From Alitta virens (taxonomy: Eukaryota; Annelida; Polychaeta; Phyllodocida; Nereididae): a stretch of DNA of 64,000 nucleotides. Numbering within the stretch: position 1 is the first letter of the stretch; every line of letters begins with the position of its first letter. The notes under the pieces are model-generated. The model had not been told where the DNA came from, made no database searches, and was given only the letters and a program-made list of their open reading frames with translations. Location: the NCBI GenBank assembly GCA_932294295.1, contig OW028573.1:444001-508000 (forward strand), in the 5' to 3' direction. The translations under genes and the position numbers were made by a program. Shown here piece by piece: positions 25,301 through 37,100 of this stretch.

Positions 25301-28300
25301 TATACAGTCACACCAGCTTGTCATTTTAACCGGGTCGCTACTAGCGGGCAAAGTGTAAAAGATATTGTTGTAATAACCGCACTTTCGTCATAATAAGTGC
25401 CAAATTGTCATGCATAATGACTTTGACATCTTGTTGCTTTACTTCAGGCTCCCCAAGGTGCTGCAGAAAAGTCGCAAGTGGAGCATGTCATCAATCTGCT
25501 TTTGACAAAATACACCCAAAGTCCCAACCCCCATGTTCGACAAGCTTCTTGTATCTGGCTCCTATCTGTTGCAAAAAGCTGCGGAAGTCATCCTTTGATT
25601 CAGGCCAAGCTGATGGCAATTCAGAGAGCATTTATGAGACTGCTGGCAGATAGTGATGGTAAGTACATCTTGTACATCATTTGTTGTTTAGCTCTTCATA
25701 ATATGATAATTAAACTACTAAATTTACTACACTATGAGTGACATTGGGAAACTATTACACCAGTATAGCGGGAGTTAACAGTAACTGCGCTCAACCATTG
25801 TAAGATGACATCATTGAAATGTGACGTCATTCAATGCCCTCATTGACCTGATTGTATGATGATGTCATTAAACAATGGTAGGCGCAGTTACTGACAGCTC
25901 CCTCTGTTGGTTAATAGTAGCCCATTGTCAAAAAAGTGTCCCGGTCGCACTGATGCCAAATTCCTTGAAATATTCTCATTTAATTTTACGTTGTTTCATT
26001 CAGAAATCACTCAAGACATAGCATCTAAAGGACTTGGTGTTGTCTATGAAAATTGCAGTGAAGAGGAGCGCAAAGGTTTAGTGTCGAGTCTTGTTGACAC
26101 TTTGACGGGAGGACAGAGGTATGGTAATTTTCTATGAAGGGTTTCATTATATTCTTCTTGACTCTTTCATTGTGAGTTGATATTTACTGTGAGACTTCAC
26201 CTTTGCTATTCATTCACAGAAAAACTCAAGAAGTGACGGGAGAAACAAAACTGTTTGACGAAGGGTCTATTGGAAAGGCGCCTGATGGGTAAGACCTCCT
26301 TTGAATTAAAGACAGCCATTTTCAATGAAGCTTCTTTCACTTGATCTTCAGAGCAACATTTGGAGAAGGTTTAAACATTAGATAGGTTGAAGTGATTACT
26401 TACAATTTGAAGGCTCATCCTTTTTACCCAAGTTTATTCCATTTGTCCAAATTACATAATGGTACCATCGTATCCCCTACACTGCAACTGGGTCAGATAT
26501 CCATTAATGTTTGTAAATCAGTTAATTACTTCATACATCTTGAACCTGTGGTCTCGCTCTAAATCTGCTGTAAGACCAGGTCATTTAAACGCAGTCTGAT
26601 ACTAGAAAGTGTGGTACCAGAAAGCTTAACACTGTTTCATCTCACAGTTCCAGCTTGTCAACATACAAGGAACTTTGCTCAATTGCAAGTGATCTGAATC
26701 AGCCGGACCTGGTTTACAAATTCATGCATCTTGCAAACCACAATGCGTTGTGGAACTCTAAGAAGGTATGGCATACATCAATATCATTTCTCTTGCTGGT
26801 GAAATGGTGACAACTCAAACTAAGCTAGGTTTAACTCAAGTTTGATTATTACAGGGAGCAGCATTTGGCTTTTCAACGATTGCAGCGCAGGCCGGAGAAC
26901 AGCTTGCACCATATCTGCACAAGATAGTTCCCAAATTGTACCGCTACCAATTCGATCCTAATCCAAAAATCAATCAAGCGATGTCAAGCATTTGGTCGGC
27001 TGTGGTTCCAGAAACTCAGAAAACCGTATGTGATGGAAAGATTTTCTTGCTATTCATGATAATTACAATTTACATTTAATTTTCTTGCTTTGCAGAATTT
27101 ATAACTTTGTTGTAATGAATTTCAGGTCGACAAATATTTAAAAGAAATCTTGAGAGATTTACTGACAAATCTTACAGCAAACCAGTGGAGAGTTCGAGAA
27201 TCAAGGTTTGTGATTTGGGAGCTAAGTATTTACGATAATCCTTTGGCAAGTTAGGGTAACCTGTTAGTTAAAAGATTTTTCGTAACAGGGAACACTGTAC
27301 TGTAATTATAGGTAAATATATTGCTCTTGCTGTTTCTTTAAACAAAATATAATGAAGCATTTATGACCGTGTAAATGTTTTTGATATAAGGATTGAGTAG
27401 GCAGTTTGTTATAATTGTACTGAAGAAAATATTGTGGATTGATGTATTTGACATATCCTGATTTACGTTTTTGGTGTGTTTGTTTAGAGTTTGTTTACAG
27501 TGAGTTTGTATGTGCTGAGATGGGACTTTTTTTGTATCAAAAATGACCTTTTCTATTTTGCAGTTGTTTAGCACTGAACGATGCTTTACGAGGTCGCCAA
27601 CTGGATGACGTCATTGACATGCTACCAGAAATTTGGGAAACACTTCTCCGAGTTATGGATGATATCAAGGTATTGTGCTGATACTTTAACCACTTTGCAG
27701 AACCAGCTATCATCCTTTTAAGTCGTATATATCCCAACTGATCACTTTCTTTTGCAGGAGTCGGTGAGAAAAGCAGCGGACACTGCTGGGAAAACACTAA
27801 GTCGGGTATGATCAGTTTGAATCAAGATTAAGTAACTAGCGCATTGATTCCACTGATAGTCAGACTGAGACATGCAACTGTTTCTTTTTGTTTGCACAGG
27901 TTTCTATCAAAATATGTGATCCAAACTATGGCCAGGTCGGCAGCCACGCTACCAGTATGGTGTTGCCCTGTCTTTTGAAGTCTGGTTTACACAGCCCAGT
28001 TGCGGAAATCAGAAATCTGTGGTCAGTTGGTCAATATCAATATGTACTATTTTCTGTGTGTAATAACAGTAAACAAATTATATCAACACACGAGACTTAC
28101 ATTTTCTGGGTATATTGGTAATTACAGCCTGAACACCATTTTGAAGATCAGCAAGAATGCGGGAGTGTTGCTGAAACCTCACATCCCTGTGCTTGTTGCT
28201 GCGTTGCTAGAAGCTCTCAGTGGATTAGAACCACAACAGTTGAACTACATCAGTCTGCATATGGGCTCTGAAGTTTCCCAAGAAAAGGTTAGGCTGGAAA

Positions 28301-31300
28301 ACCATCACCTTGATATTGATGGGCGTAAAACGTACAAATAATCAAATTTGGATGTACAATGTATATTGTATAACTAACGTTTACATTTCTTCTACTTCAG
28401 TTGGACATGTTGCGAATTGCGGCAATCAAAACATCGCCCATGATGGAAACAATTAACCTCAGTGTCCAGTACATTGATGAGACGAACATCACAGAACTAA
28501 TGCCCAGAGTGTTGGATATCGTTAAAAGTGGTATTGGACTTGGAACTAAGGTATGTCTTTGTATTACGGTTTACTTCTCATCTATAGAAGTCTGGTTTTT
28601 GATCTAATTCCAATATACATGTTGATTGGCCAGAAGAAAGTGTGCGAGATATTGCTTCATAGTACTCTATTATATTTCAGGCTGGTTGCGCACATTTCAT
28701 CATACAATTGGTTAATCATTGTCCAAGAAACCTAACGCCATATGCAGGTAAGAGAAACAGAAATATTCAATAACATCATTAACATTTAATATATATTTAA
28801 TATATATTACTTACACTTTGGTGGTATCATTTGAATTGCAGGGAAAATGTTGGCTTCTTTGCTGAATGGTCTGCATGACAGAAATTTAACGGTGAAAAAG
28901 AATTATGCGTCAGCAATAGGACATGTGGTCAAGGTGAGTTACATGCACTTCAGAAATATCCGTAAATTGTACTACTGGGTGTGTTTGCAATTCTGTTGAT
29001 ACGCAACGCTTTTACTTTCAGGTTGCCAAAGACAGCAGTGTTGAAAAACTCTTCAAGAAGTTGTTGGATTGGTACATGGAAAAAGATGGTGAGTGTCTCT
29101 TACAGACCATCTAATAAATGGTGCTTTAAAAAATCTAATTGTAAAGAACCAGTAAAACGGGACAGTAAAACAAGATGATGTAATTAAAATTTTTTGGTTT
29201 TAACTTTTTAGACGTCTCAACGAAAGTGACGTGTGCCGCGACAATCCATGCTATATGTATCCAAGGCGCTGACGTCTTCAACCGACACGCTGCAATTGCT
29301 TTGCCCCTTGCGTTTCTTGGCATGCATGAAAAGCAGACGGCAGGTAAGAACAAAGCTCTTTTTTCTTCATTAAATACTCCTTTCAACAACATGAAATACA
29401 TATTATGTACATAAATGCTAGCTGGTTGCTGAATTTGCATGTAATGAATACACAGATGATACGAAAGTGGAAACGAGCAGCAAGGCATTATGGGAAGAAG
29501 TATGGAATGACGCCTGCCCTGGAACGGAGTCGGGTCTAAGACTTTATATGACAGAAATCGTGAACCTAAGCAAACAAGCGCTGGTCTGTCAGGCCTGGGA
29601 TACAAAAGCACAAGGTGCAGCAACTATCAATTCAGTGGCACAGAAATTAGGTTCCGGGCTAGGACCCCCCCATTTGGGTCTTCTGCTCGATGCTCTCTTG
29701 ACCGGCTTACAGGGAAGAACATGGACTGGGAAGGTATGCATCCTTAAATGATGTCTTATCTCATGCATTGAACTATATAATTTTGATACTCTTCTTTGAA
29801 GTGAATGGTTTGCAGTTTGCTTCTTTTTCTTTCGCTGGTAATTGCTTGAATATGATGCTTTTATTTTTATTTTTAGGAAGCCCTGTTGAAAGCTTTGAAG
29901 TCTGTTTGCATTTCGAGCAAGTGAGTATTCACTACAATGTAATTGCTTGTTCTTCATAATTTTGAGTCGCCGCCCAACCATTTTGCTAAATGAATACATG
30001 TGATTAAATTGGACAATCTTGATTGTAGGGAAGCTGTGGCTGCTCCAACTGATGATAATCAACCCACTTTAGAAAAGGTCAGTTACAGTCATGTGCATTA
30101 TAATGGAAGGTTATAATAATAATAATAATGCTAAAGGAAATCTTGTTATTAACGCCTGTAGATAGTCCAGCCATTTTAGTTTTGATATTGTCAAGAAACA
30201 ATGGTTGAAACGTTTTGCTGGTGGCTTCCTCTGTTATGAAGCATGACATGATTTTGTTCCTTTCAATTTCAGATTATTGAGAGTTTGTTGAAGGAGTGCA
30301 ACAGAGAGAAGTTACATTACAAGCAAGAAGCTATTCAAAGTCTATGTGCAATTCTTGAATCTCATGAACTTGATCACTTCTCTGATGTTTACCAAATCCT
30401 TCAACCAATGGTTAAGCAGGTAAGAAGATGATTAATTTTGAAAGTTGTTGATACACAATATATCACAAAATCAAATTTTAGGACCACTTGGTTTTGTGTG
30501 AGTTAGTAGGAAACCAACAAGAAAATGTGGTATAAATGTAAAACGATTAGCAGAAATAACATGCTACTGCTGTATCATCTCTATACTGTATGTCAACTCA
30601 AGATTTTCATCATTACTTAGAATCAAATCATCAAAGCTCATGTTTTATATTAATAGGTGGAAGATGAGGTCATAGAAGAGGTCGTTGAGAGTTCAGAGAA
30701 GGAACCAAGCGGTGAAGAGGCTCCGGAGAGCATGGAAACAGACAGTGGTGCGCCTTCAGTTGAAGACAATGTGGAGAAATTGAAGGAAGTGAAAGTATCG
30801 GAAGGAAAAAGAGAAGTTAAAAAAAGACGGCGAAGACACGAAAAGAGAGAGGAGTATGATGTGACCCAAGATCAATGGCTAGAGTTTGAGCAGTGCGTAT
30901 ACGAGTGCATGGGACAAGCATGGCCGACCGTGGAAATAACTCAAGGTACTTGATTGGCTGAAGTATTTTGCCGAAGTATTTTGCCGAATTGTGATGGATA
31001 AGGAATCCAAATATTTTGCATTTTAATAAGTATTGAGGATCTAATGAGATAGAATATGTAAATTGTGACATTACAAATCACTGCTTAATATTTCTCAGTG
31101 CGACCTGTCAGCATCTCAATCCATGCAATGTCTGACTGCTGAATTACAAAAGTAAAGCAATGATGGTGTTAAAATGGCTATGCACTGTTTAGTAAACGGG
31201 AGATTATGATGGCAAATGAAGTGCAAAATGTGCATAATACAGTGAGGGTGCTTTAATACTAATGTCCAACTATTGTTATAATTTTGTGTTAATTCTACAG

Positions 31301-32358
31301 CTAAGTATCAAGAGGATGTTTGTCACCTGCTGACCACGACCCTGAACACGAACACATGGAAGGTGGACTTGGCTGTACTAAAAACCTTGCAGAAATTTCT
31401 TAAAAGGTGAGTAAAATATATATTTGACAAAAAATTTGCTTTCATTATTAGATATGTTGTATTATATGTGCTCATGTCATGATCATGTAATACTTATGAT
31501 GCCTTAGTGTTTCACATATTCATGCAATGAATTTTCGATTTCAGACTTGCAGTTCTCAAATCTAGGGATAAATTTGAAAATTCAAAAGATGTCATTTCCA
31601 AAATGCTTCAATACTGTCTTGAGCCATTGTGCCAAAGTTTAGGTAAGCGAGAAACAAAGTCATTGATATCTCTGTGAATTTTTCTTTTTGTTGTTTTGGC
31701 TAGCAATTCATTGGCATAATTTTTTATTCCAGGAAATATGAAGTACAGTGCATTAAGAAATGAAGCTGCTGCTGTTCTAGAAATTTTGATTGATACTCTA
31801 GAAGGTATGATGATTGGAATTTCTGTGAAATTTAATTTTGATTATTAATGCAGTCGAACCTGCCTCGTATCAATCCCCTTGGGCAACAACTTAGAGGTTA
31901 GACTGTATATGAATAGATACAGGAATATTAAAATATATTAATGTTATTATTCAACAATGGAGGTAAAATAAAAATCAGTAACATTGCTTAGGGGGACAGT
32001 ATTTAATTAAAAACATTTACAGAATTATTATATTAAGTTACTACATTATACTGCAACTATTGATTTGTATCAGACATTTCATCATTTAAATCCTTCAGTC
32101 TCTTTTGAACCCATAGCTAACAGAATATTTTGTCATCTTTTCAAAACAGGTTTCCAAGGCTTTGACCTGATCAGTCCTGACGACCTTATAAATACTAGGA
32201 GAGCACTGCAGTCATTAACGAGGGATAACCAACCCGCGCTCTGTGATAAAGCTGTTAGACTTTTAAAAGTTCTTCCCGTTCCACCTCCCCCTCCCTCGGA
32301 GGATAAAGAAGAAATGAAGGAAGCTGAAGATGAAAAGGATGAAGCTGTGATTCAATAA
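16310..32358 (+). CDS. ECPAS: ECM29/ECPAS: proteasome adaptor and scaffold protein
   Basis: Forty-two exons join in phase to give 1,929 aa (human 1,845): 16310-16331, 17555-17685, 17817-17933, 18065-18183, 19799-19948, 20283-20493, 20658-20755, 20925-20966, 22045-22326, 22585-23146, 23250-23330, 23416-23611, 23780-23871, 23981-24115, 24306-24462, 24642-24820, 24917-25018, 25161-25274, 25448-25658, 26004-26118, 26220-26288, 26648-26765, 26855-27025, 27126-27205, 27564-27669, 27758-27805, 27900-28021, 28128-28287, 28401-28550, 28681-28747, 28842-28933, 29022-29088, 29212-29343, 29456-29733, 29877-29920, 30029-30077, 30273-30419, 30657-30945, 31301-31406, 31545-31642, 31733-31804, 32150-32358. 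The protein is an all-helical HEAT-repeat solenoid collinear with human ECM29, including [42 protein letters not shown] and [13 protein letters not shown]29 binds the 26S proteasome, links it to endosomes and motors, and checks assembly. Oddities are a charged insert in exon 38 with KKRRRR at about residues 1727-1732, and an in-frame intron at 24821-24916. It is head-to-head with OSCP1 and convergent with DBF4. Confidence 0.95.
17100..17420. repeat. G/C-run repeat relic in ECPAS intron 1
   Basis: A 17-bp identity to positions 81-97 is followed by G-rich then C-rich runs, the usual look of common invertebrate hAT-like MITE interiors. No complete ends are visible. The rest of intron 1 (16332-17554) has no recognised feature. 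Confidence 0.4.
18600..18890 (-). mobile_element. tRNA-derived SINE in ECPAS intron 4
   Basis: On the minus strand, a tRNA-like head starts near 18885 with an A-box-like segment (CCCAGTGATTAAGG, within 18868-18882) and a B-box-like GGTTTGATTCC at 18813-18823, about 45-55 bases downstream. An unrelated body continues to about 18600. The spacing of the two pol III boxes is tRNA-like. The 3' end and target duplication are not clear. Confidence 0.6.
19376..19531. repeat. 20-bp minisatellite
   Basis: About eight copies of GAGCCAGAGCTTGGTATCCT. The outer copies at the left end diverge, one unit is truncated to about 12 bp, and the last four copies are almost identical. It lies in ECPAS intron 4; the minus-strand ORF across it is an artefact of repeat periodicity. 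Confidence 0.9.
20967..22044. other. ECPAS intron 8, no recognised feature
   Basis: A 1.08-kb intron, the longest inside ECPAS after introns 1 and 4. AT-rich, with no ORF of family support and no clear repeat ends. Confidence 0.5.
25751..25919. mobile_element. Foldback MITE in ECPAS intron 19
   Basis: The two halves are inverted copies over most of their length. Matching blocks include GGGAG, CAGTAACTGCGC, ACCATTGT and ATGACATCAT, and the outer ends share CTATTA. At about 170 bp with no ORF it is a palindromic non-autonomous element. No clear target-site duplication was found. Confidence 0.6.
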
Positions 32359-32802
32359 ACTCGTTTCCACGGAAATTTAAAGTGCAATGTGAAATTATGA
32401 ACGTTCCTGCAGTAGTCGGCAGTATTGATAACAAAAAACAAGTGAATTATTTGACTTACATTTGTGATCCATTTGAAATGGTTTAATATTAATAATCTCA
32501 TTTATAAAGCATTTGCTTGTTTTATTTACTTAAGATTGTTAATTTGGTTCAGAAAATTGTTTATTTTGTTGTATTTTGCATTTTTTTGTGATTTTTAATT
32601 TGCAAGTGATTATCAAGTTACTCAACATTGCCTGTGATATTTAACAAGATTTGGTTTATTAAATATGGATTTTTAATTTTTTTTAATGGATACATACATG
32701 TCTGACATGCGGTAACTGGAACCAGCTATAAACCAGGTATACATCAGTTGGAATGGGAAACATTTGCATGAATATTTTGCTCATATGGAGCAATAGGAAT
32801 TA

Positions 32803-32812
32803 AATAAATAAA
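32803..32812 (+). terminator. Candidate ECPAS polyadenylation signals
   Basis: Two overlapping AATAAA hexamers about 450 bp after the ECPAS stop codon. Confidence 0.4.
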
Positions 32813-33568
32813 ATTTTAGCCAGATCTATACTTCTATTTTTTGTTTACATTAAAGAATATATAGATATTTGCAGCTCACGGTCAGTTCTTGGGCTTCGTG
32901 CTCAGAGAAGATGTACTTAATACCTGCATAGGATGTCAAAATGAAAAAGCTTAGCTAGCCTTTTTATTATTTCAACAACCGCTATGTAGAAATTGCTGAT
33001 ATTATGCAGTAAGTTGCTAGCAAATGTTGAAAACTATCCAGTCCTGGTAACTCAGTTCAGGAGAAACTGCTAACTAGACAGACTATTGCTGGTTGTGGTC
33101 ATACTCAGGGTTATGTTATTGGTCAGTGTCAGCTAGTGACCTGCCTAACCTGAGGGTGGGACAGGTTGTGACAATGAGGTTCTTGTCAACACACAAGGGT
33201 ATCATGGCGTCACAACCTCATACCAGATTTGTCAACACCAAGAATACAACTTTTATTTGCTTAAGTCTCACTCCAAAGTAAAAATTGACCTTCTTGCTGC
33301 ATCTCTGGCTTACATGAAAGGTCATGTACCAAAAACTACCATAAGGTCCCATGGAATAGAGGCCAATCTAGTCTAGGTACTGGCATTAAACGCCAAAATA
33401 CTTCAGTTTTCAAGACTGCGCACTTAGCCAATTGAGAAGACCTTGCAGACGTGTGTCATACAGCATACCTTGCGCTAATTTCTCCAAGAACAGCTGTTCC
33501 ATCATTGACCTTGTGCAAACAATGGGTACAAGGAGGCAAACCCAAAAGAACTCAATTTGAGGAAAATA

Positions 33569-33574
33569 TTTATT
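33569..33574 (-). terminator. Candidate DBF4 polyadenylation signal
   Basis: AATAAA on the minus strand about 590 bp after the DBF4 stop codon. Confidence 0.3.
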
Positions 33575-34163
33575 TCTACTCCGCTGGTTCCACAACACAA
33601 TCCCAATTTAATTTGTAGGTATTTACTGTAAAAGCTTGAAATAAAGTAGTTTTAACTAATAAAATTAATATTTTGTTTAAAAATAAGTTTGTCTTTCATA
33701 AAGTCAATAATAAACAAGGAATATGTTCTAAGTTAAATAAATAGTTAAAACTGGATTCAGAGATAAAAATAAAATATGACTTTCACTTGAGATGAATTAA
33801 AAAAAAAAAGCTAAAAATGGATAGGGAAATCTTACAATTGATTACATACCATGCAAACATTGCTTTACAGACGTTCACATTTTACAAACATTTTAAAGAT
33901 CATCACAAATTCACAAGCCTTGCCACAATTAATTATCGCACAAAAATCAAGAGATTCAAGGCCTTTGATACTAGTCTAATAATAGATTATTATATAAATA
34001 GTCTACAAATTTCAACATACTGCAGGTTTAACATCTGATTGGATGCTACATTCTGCAATTACCACTTGAGGTAGTATTTTAAATTAAGAGTAACAATCAG
34101 GTATATGAATTAGTATCACAGAGCAATGCTTATTTGCTTCACAAAAAGTTCATCACTGACTAG

Positions 34164-37100
34164 TTATGAGTCTTCATCATAGAGCAGTCTTCGGCGAGAA
34201 ACCTTTGGTTTAGATTTGTACCTGGCTAACCCTCTGTCAACAGAGAAAGTTAATTTGCAGTCGCCCGAATGCTTGACCGTCCAGTTTGCCACCAATCGTT
34301 TGTCAACTGGGGTTCCCACTTTGCCGATTTTTAGCTTGAGATCGCTTGGAGATGGCATAGCCTGCCATTTCAGGTTTGACGTGATCTTCTTGACTGACGT
34401 ATCACAAGGTCGCAGAGATCGAGTGTTTCTACTGCGAGTCGGGGTTGTACACAGTGATGCTGCACTCTCAGAATCAGAGACCTCCACCCTCAGGACTTGC
34501 TTTTTACGCCTGTTGATTTTCATCTTAATACTGCAGTTTGAATCCCCGGAATGCAGGGAGTCGACATTGTTGGTGTGACGCATGGATGAGCTGATGTCTG
34601 TGTGACAAAGATCGCTGCTTCGATGCAGAGCAGTGTCCATCATATCATCATAAGGATTGTCCATGAGCGCATCATCACCAAGCCACTCGGCCATCATATC
34701 TTTGTTCTTGGATGAACTTACACTTGATCCTTGTTCTTTGTTGCTTCTAATTATAATTTCGGAACCAAGTAGTTCTCTAGTATCCGCATCACTTCCAACA
34801 ACATCAATATCAAAGACACTGTCCAGTTCATGCTCATACATAACAGTTCCTTGAGATGAACCTAATTCTTTCGTGGGTACTATGTCATCAAACAGATCTT
34901 TCGTGTTGTCCACCTCATACATTATAGTCTGCTCAGAAGAGCCTCGTTCGCGAGCAGTGTGTTGGCCACTGTTGATGTCATGCGCACATGCAATGTCTGT
35001 GTTGGTGAACCCATAGAAACTGCTTGAGCTGTGTTCGCTTTCAAGGCCTGGAATTCCAGTCTCAGTTTTTGCGAAATCACCGATGCTACTCGGATCACCA
35101 GAATTTGACTTCACATTAATGTCACACTTCTTGAAGCCATGGAAACTATTGCAGCTTGATTCACTGAAATTCTGAACATGGACCTTTTCTTGGCTCTCCT
35201 TCTCTGAAGACAGTGATATCTGCACAACTTCAGTTGCGTTAGATGACTGATCACAAATTGCAGAAACAGATACACTATCACAGTTCTCTTTCTGTTTAGT
35301 CCTCGACTTTCTGACTGTGCTGCGAGTCACAGGAGAGCCACAAACTTGATCAATAATGTTATCAAGATGACTGTACAATTTATCACAGTCTGAGTTATTG
35401 ACTTCTCGATACGATGACTTGACTTCTTTGTCCGGTGATTTGACTTCATCTTGTGACGGTTTCTTCTTTCCTTTCCCTTTAGTCTTTTGATTAATCTTTT
35501 GATTGCCATTGGCTTCTCGTTTTGTATTCCTTGGCTTTCGCTGTGTTGTTTTTCTTTCTCTTTGAGAACTGTTTTCTGTATTAGAACTCGGTATACCATT
35601 TCCTTTTTCGACATCATTTTGAGAACAGTTTTCTGCACTGGAATTACGGCTTCTCCCACTGCTTAAATCTCTGTTCATTTGAACATTTTCCTGTGGCCCT
35701 TCTGACAAAGATTTCATGATTGTTTCCCAATGTAAGTCTGGCTTAAATCCCGCATCACTCAGTGATCCATCAGAAAATCCCAAGTCCCAATTTTGTGTCA
35801 TACCATGACTTATGACATTTTGTTGGGGAATTAACGCACTGAGATCCCCAAAATTTAGCGCTGTTTTTGAAGCTACATTATCCATGACTGGCAAATGTCC
35901 TGTTCCCATCATGCTGAATTCATTGTCTTTAAATGATGCATTAGATCTTGTGTCATCTTGAAACAAAAGATGACCATTCATACCAAGTTCAGATACAAGT
36001 TCTTGAAGATCAGCACTGAATACTGCATTGGTTTGCTGGTTGCACATGACAAATCTGACATAATCTTCGTCAACAGACAGTTCAGTACCCAGATTGTCAG
36101 ACAAGTCTTTAACATCTGACAGCATCTGCGAGATGATTTCACTGTGCGAATCATATCCGGGTATATGATGAGGTGGCTGCACACATGGTGTTGAATTCAG
36201 TAAGCTCTCTGTATAAGCGTCAGGGACTAAATTCTCAACAGATGCAATTCCAGTACTGACAGCTGAAAAAGGGTTGCCTAGTGGCGCTTCAGAGGCACAC
36301 AGTAAATTCATGTCTGCAGCAGGAACTTGACATCCTGCTTCATGTGGCACCATTTTGTCAGTAGTGTTCTTGGTAATAATTTGCTCAGAAAGAGTATCAT
36401 CAATTAATGCATTGTTACAAGGTGTGTGAGTAGCACAGCGTTCCTCTTTGGTTTCAGCATCAATTAGTGCAGGATATTCTGACTTCATCACTTCCACAGG
36501 AGATGCAGCTGTCACTGATGGACCACATTCATTTACGTCAAGATGTTGAACTGCTGTATTTGTCTCCATAACTTCACCAGCGCTGATGTTGAATACAGAC
36601 TGCTCCATGATGGTAGCAGCATTCACTTCAACAATATGAGTTTCACTTCTTTGCACTGACCCCTCATTTTGACCTCCATTTGATTTCAGGCTCTGAATAT
36701 TTTCATTGTGATCATCACATTTTATCTTTATTTCACCATGTAATGGTGAAACATTTTGTGCATTTATACTGTCAACGTGAGGAGTTTCTTTGGTGCAAAT
36801 CTCCTTTGCTGAATCTATCTCATGTTTAGTTACTTTGATTACACTCTGTGCCTTGAGAGCAGAATCTGGTCGTTGCTCTGAACAACCAACCAAGTCGCTA
36901 ACACCACTTTCTCCAATAAAAGGTTCTGGAAAAAGATCTCTTATACCTGGGATTTCTGCCATAAGGGAATCCACACATGTATAATTTTTAACATTATTTG
37001 CGAAGGTTTGATGCCGGTGACTTGTAACATGAGTCTTCAGTTCTTTGTACCACTCATCGCAACATTCACAGTAACCGGACTGAGCTTGTTTGTCTGGCTT

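Larger units (their letters stand above)
32359..34163. other. Convergent 3' region between ECPAS and DBF4
   Basis: Non-coding, with both 3' UTRs. Plus-strand AATAAA copies at 32803-32812 could end ECPAS transcripts. A minus-strand AATAAA at 33569-33574 could end DBF4. ORFs in the interval are short and match nothing. Confidence 0.5.

Noticed and set aside
29135..29623. 162-aa minus-strand ORF
   Set aside because: It lies antisense across ECPAS exons 33-34 and has no family resemblance; it is a shadow of the real exons.
34216..34578. 120-aa plus-strand ORF
   Set aside because: Antisense shadow of DBF4.
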